Assembly: GCA_910585605.1 (NCBI GenBank)
Contig: CAJUFL010000027.1
Coordinates: 1-46,494, forward strand
Origin: an uncultured Lachnospiraceae bacterium
Lineage (GTDB): Bacteria; Bacillota; Clostridia; Lachnospirales; Lachnospiraceae
DNA: 46,494 nucleotides
Direction: 5' to 3'
This document shows positions 44,237-46,494 of the stretch, piece after piece (positions within the stretch are counted from its first letter, which is position 1; every line of letters starts with the position of its first letter). Under the pieces are notes generated by a model, which ran no database searches, was not told the DNA's origin, and saw only the letters and a program-made list of their open reading frames with translations. The position numbers were made by a program, and so were the translations under genes.

Positions 44237-45517
44237 TCATTTTGTTATCTTAACCGTTGATTTTTGCCCTTTACCTTTAAATAATTTCTTATATTTTGTT
44301 AATTTACTTGATGGCACTTTTATTTTCGCTTTAGTATTAATACCTTTGAATGCATTTTTCCCTATAGATTTTATATTTTTTGATTTTATAGTAATTGTCT
44401 TTAAATTTTTGCATCCATTAAAGGCATTTGCTTCAATTTGAGTAACATTTTTCCCTATTGTTACTTTTTTAAGCTTCTTATTATTTTTAAATGCATTTTT
44501 AGAAATAGCAGTAACTTTATAAGTTATCCCATCAATTGTAACTGTATCAGGAATGGTAATCTCCACTTTTGATTTCTGTGATTCTAAATATTCAACGGTT
44601 GAATTTCTTTCTTTTCTGTAAGAAGCATCAGAATTAGTAATTATACTGCCGATTTTAGGAACTGGTAATTTGTCTAATATTTCTGTTTTACTATTTTTAC
44701 AGACTATACATGTAAATTCTTTTGTTCCTTTTCGTCTTACAGTTGGTTCAAGTGTTACTATTCCCTCATCCCATATATGCTGACCCGTAGCTTTAATTAT
44801 TTCCTGTGGGATTTTATAATCACATATTGGACAATGGCTTCCTTCTGTTTTACCATCCTGTGCACAAGTAGGTGGGAAAGCTTCATCAGTGATTATTTGC
44901 GGATGGTTAATACACATAACACGAAGATTGAGTCTATGACCACCCATTATCTCTTTCATTAATGATGAATCAGAGTCGGTATATATAGTTAACAAACTAC
45001 AAAACGAAAAAGCATCAGCATTTACGGAAGTTACAGTACTAGGTATTGTTATCTTTTCTAATGATTTACAATCCATAAAAGCTTCATCCTCTATTATTTT
45101 TACGGAATTTGGTATATTAATTATTTGTAATCTTACACAACTTTCAAACGCATATTTTGATATTTTTTCAATTCCATCTGATAAATAAACAGATTGTAAA
45201 TATACACAACTTTCAAAGGCATATTCTCCTATTATTTTTACCGAACTTGGTATATTAACAGTTTTTAAGTCACAGTCACACATAAGAAAAGCATGTCTTC
45301 CTATCTCACTCACAGACATACCATCAATTTCCGATGGAATAATCACGCTTTCATTTGTACCATCATAACTAGTAATAGTAATCGTACCATCCTCATTTTT
45401 CTCATATCCAAACATACTAGTATCAATCTCGGCTTCCGATGCTATGGCATATAAATTGTTAAAATTAACAAAAACAATAATAAAACAAATAACAAACAAC
45501 CATTTATAAAATTTCAT
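44237..45517 (-). CDS. secreted BspA-like leucine-rich-repeat protein
   Basis: The 426-residue protein starts with a signal peptide (MKFYKWLFVICFIIVFVNFN) and then carries two blocks of BspA-type LRR_5 repeats. The first covers about residues 45-190 (IGRHAFLMCD, IISEYAFESC-type units such as IGEYAFESCVYLQSVYLSDG). The second covers about 330-410 (ISKNAFKNNKKLKKVTIGKN). Between them lies a Cys-rich segment (HCPICDYKIP, FTCIVCKNSKTEI). There is no sortase motif or membrane anchor. Such proteins bind host matrix or other microbes. I chose the ATG at 45515-45517 with GAGGAG upstream. The gene lies convergent to the tail operon and has a decayed relative just upstream. Confidence 0.88.
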   Translation of the reverse strand: MKFYKWLFVICFIIVFVNFNNLYAIASEAEIDTSMFGYEKNEDGTITITSYDGTNESVIIPSEIDGMSVSEIGRHAFLMCDCDLKTVNIPSSVKIIGEYAFESCVYLQSVYLSDGIEKISKYAFESCVRLQIINIPNSVKIIEDEAFMDCKSLEKITIPSTVTSVNADAFSFCSLLTIYTDSDSSLMKEIMGGHRLNLRVMCINHPQIITDEAFPPTCAQDGKTEGSHCPICDYKIPQEIIKATGQHIWDEGIVTLEPTVRRKGTKEFTCIVCKNSKTEILDKLPVPKIGSIITNSDASYRKERNSTVEYLESQKSKVEITIPDTVTIDGITYKVTAISKNAFKNNKKLKKVTIGKNVTQIEANAFNGCKNLKTITIKSKNIKSIGKNAFKGINTKAKIKVPSSKLTKYKKLFKGKGQKSTVKITK

Positions 45518-45785
45518 TAAAAATACTCCTCGTATACTATAATTTTTTTGATAATATATAACCACTTAAAAACAGAAAAAAAATTAATCTTTAGTATAAT
45601 TACTACATTAGCAATGTGGTGTTATTTATTAACACAAATAAATTTTAAATCATATTAAAAATATATATTTTAATCAATAAACAAAAGGCAATATATTAAT
45701 TTTTTATTGAGTATCCTTTTATGTTTACTTTAATATATATTGTACACAATAATCCATCCCCTCTTTACAATCTTATCCGTACTTT

Positions 45786-46204
45786 TCTGTCCCTTTTTCC
45801 CCATCAATTTCATTTAATTTTTTCAATTTACCAGCCGGAACTTTATCTTAGCATTTTTATGAATTCCTTTAAATACGTTCTTTCCTACAGATTTTAATTT
45901 AGTAGATTTTACTGTCATCGTCTTTAAGTTTTTGCATCCGTAAAAACACCAGCCTCAATTTTATTGATATTTTTTCCTATTATTACTTTCTTGATCTTTT
46001 AATTATTTTTAAATGCATTTTTAGAATATAGTAGTAACTTTATAAGTTACTCCATCAATTGTAACAGTATCAGGAATGGTGATAGGTGTTTTTTATTTTT
46101 TTGTTGCTGAATATTGAACTGTTCCATTTATTCTTCCTGATTTAGTTATTTTATAAGAGCCATTCGAATTAGCGATCAACAAACAACCATTTAGAATTTT
46201 TCAT
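45786..46204 (-). pseudogene. decayed, shortened copy of the BspA-like gene
   Basis: On the minus strand, 46110-45830 matches the C-terminal repeat block of the gene at 44237-45517 (the TIPDTVTIDG..YKV, NAFK and KLKK parts can be followed), but frameshifts and stops break it. Near 46180-46204 the start of the signal peptide is still recognisable behind GGAGG. The part in between (first repeat block and Cys-rich segment) is missing. This is a duplicate that lost its middle and then its frame. Confidence 0.7.
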
Positions 46205-46494
46205 TTAAATTTCCTCCATTCTTATTAAATTAAAAACACTATATTATATATTATACAAAGAAGAATTAATATTGTAAAGGGAAAAAACGGTAGATAACCG
46301 CAAAAAGATATTAATCTCCTTACAACAATTAATATAATGAAACTCATTATACCATATAAATAATAGCAAACCAGTAAAAATCGGCTCTGCCCATTTGAAA
46401 CTATTCACACACCTTATATTTATTTTATAGTTAACAATAGTGAGTATTCCGACGCAAAAGTGCATCCTTTTCGGAAATTCAGAGCACCCTTTTC
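46205..46494. other. AT-rich sequence without a recognisable gene
   Basis: I see no convincing coding region, RNA or repeat here. A reading frame of 73 codons on the minus strand lacks a ribosome site and family features. Confidence 0.5.

Noticed and set aside
46244..46465. 73-codon frame on the minus strand
   Set aside because: No ribosome site, low complexity, no family features.
1..46494. CRISPR array
   Set aside because: No series of evenly spaced identical repeats with unique spacers was found, and no cas gene is present.

Overview
The window looks like the chromosome of a low-GC Firmicute, most probably a gut Lachnospiraceae (class Clostridia). The evidence is the AT-rich sequence, strong Shine-Dalgarno sites, the prpC-prkC-rsgA-rpe-thiN operon, a MetA with the acetyl-CoA-type residue Glu111, and BspA-like leucine-rich-repeat surface proteins. 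No species can be named from the sequence.

Layout. Positions 1-4470 are accessory DNA: a tubR-tubZ (FtsZ/tubulin-like) partition-type operon with two unrecognised genes, an unknown 292-residue protein, a YdjM-like membrane protein, and a cluster of short phased repeats. Positions 4509-20350 are ordinary chromosome: metA, ligA, a pseudouridine synthase, an Lrp/AsnC regulator with a terminator-like leader, a membrane-anchored protein, tRNA-Arg(CCG), two convergent RlmH-like SPOUT genes, a Na+/solute symporter, a Na+/phosphate transporter with PhoU domain, and the serine/threonine kinase and phosphatase operon.

Positions 20570-44110 are the most interesting part: a self-contained island that resembles a phage but is headless. 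A LexA-box promoter (consensus -35 and -10, 17 bp apart, with the box filling the spacer) drives a sigma factor and a DUF262 protein leftward. A second LexA box overlaps a possible rightward promoter for an 82-residue protein and a 910-residue protein. I read the latter as a single-chain, two-barrel RNA polymerase of the YonO / cellular-RdRP class (DVDGD catalytic motif). Next come an HU-like protein, a probable structured RNA, and a non-contractile tail gene set: probable tail terminator, tail tube, holin, amidase, tape measure, distal tail protein, and a large tip/fibre protein with an S74 chaperone. No terminase, portal, protease or capsid gene lies between them, and no integrase is seen. 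The simplest reading is a DNA-damage-induced, F-type tailocin (bacteriocin made from a phage tail) that carries its own RNA polymerase.

The island has further oddities. The tape-measure gene is split by a group I intron whose ends can be proposed from P1 and P10 pairings and restore the frame. Two tail genes appear to start at AUU. Several intrinsic terminators sit between the tail genes.

Positions 44182-46494 hold a secreted BspA-like protein with its terminator, a decayed partial copy of the same gene, and AT-rich sequence in which I see no gene.
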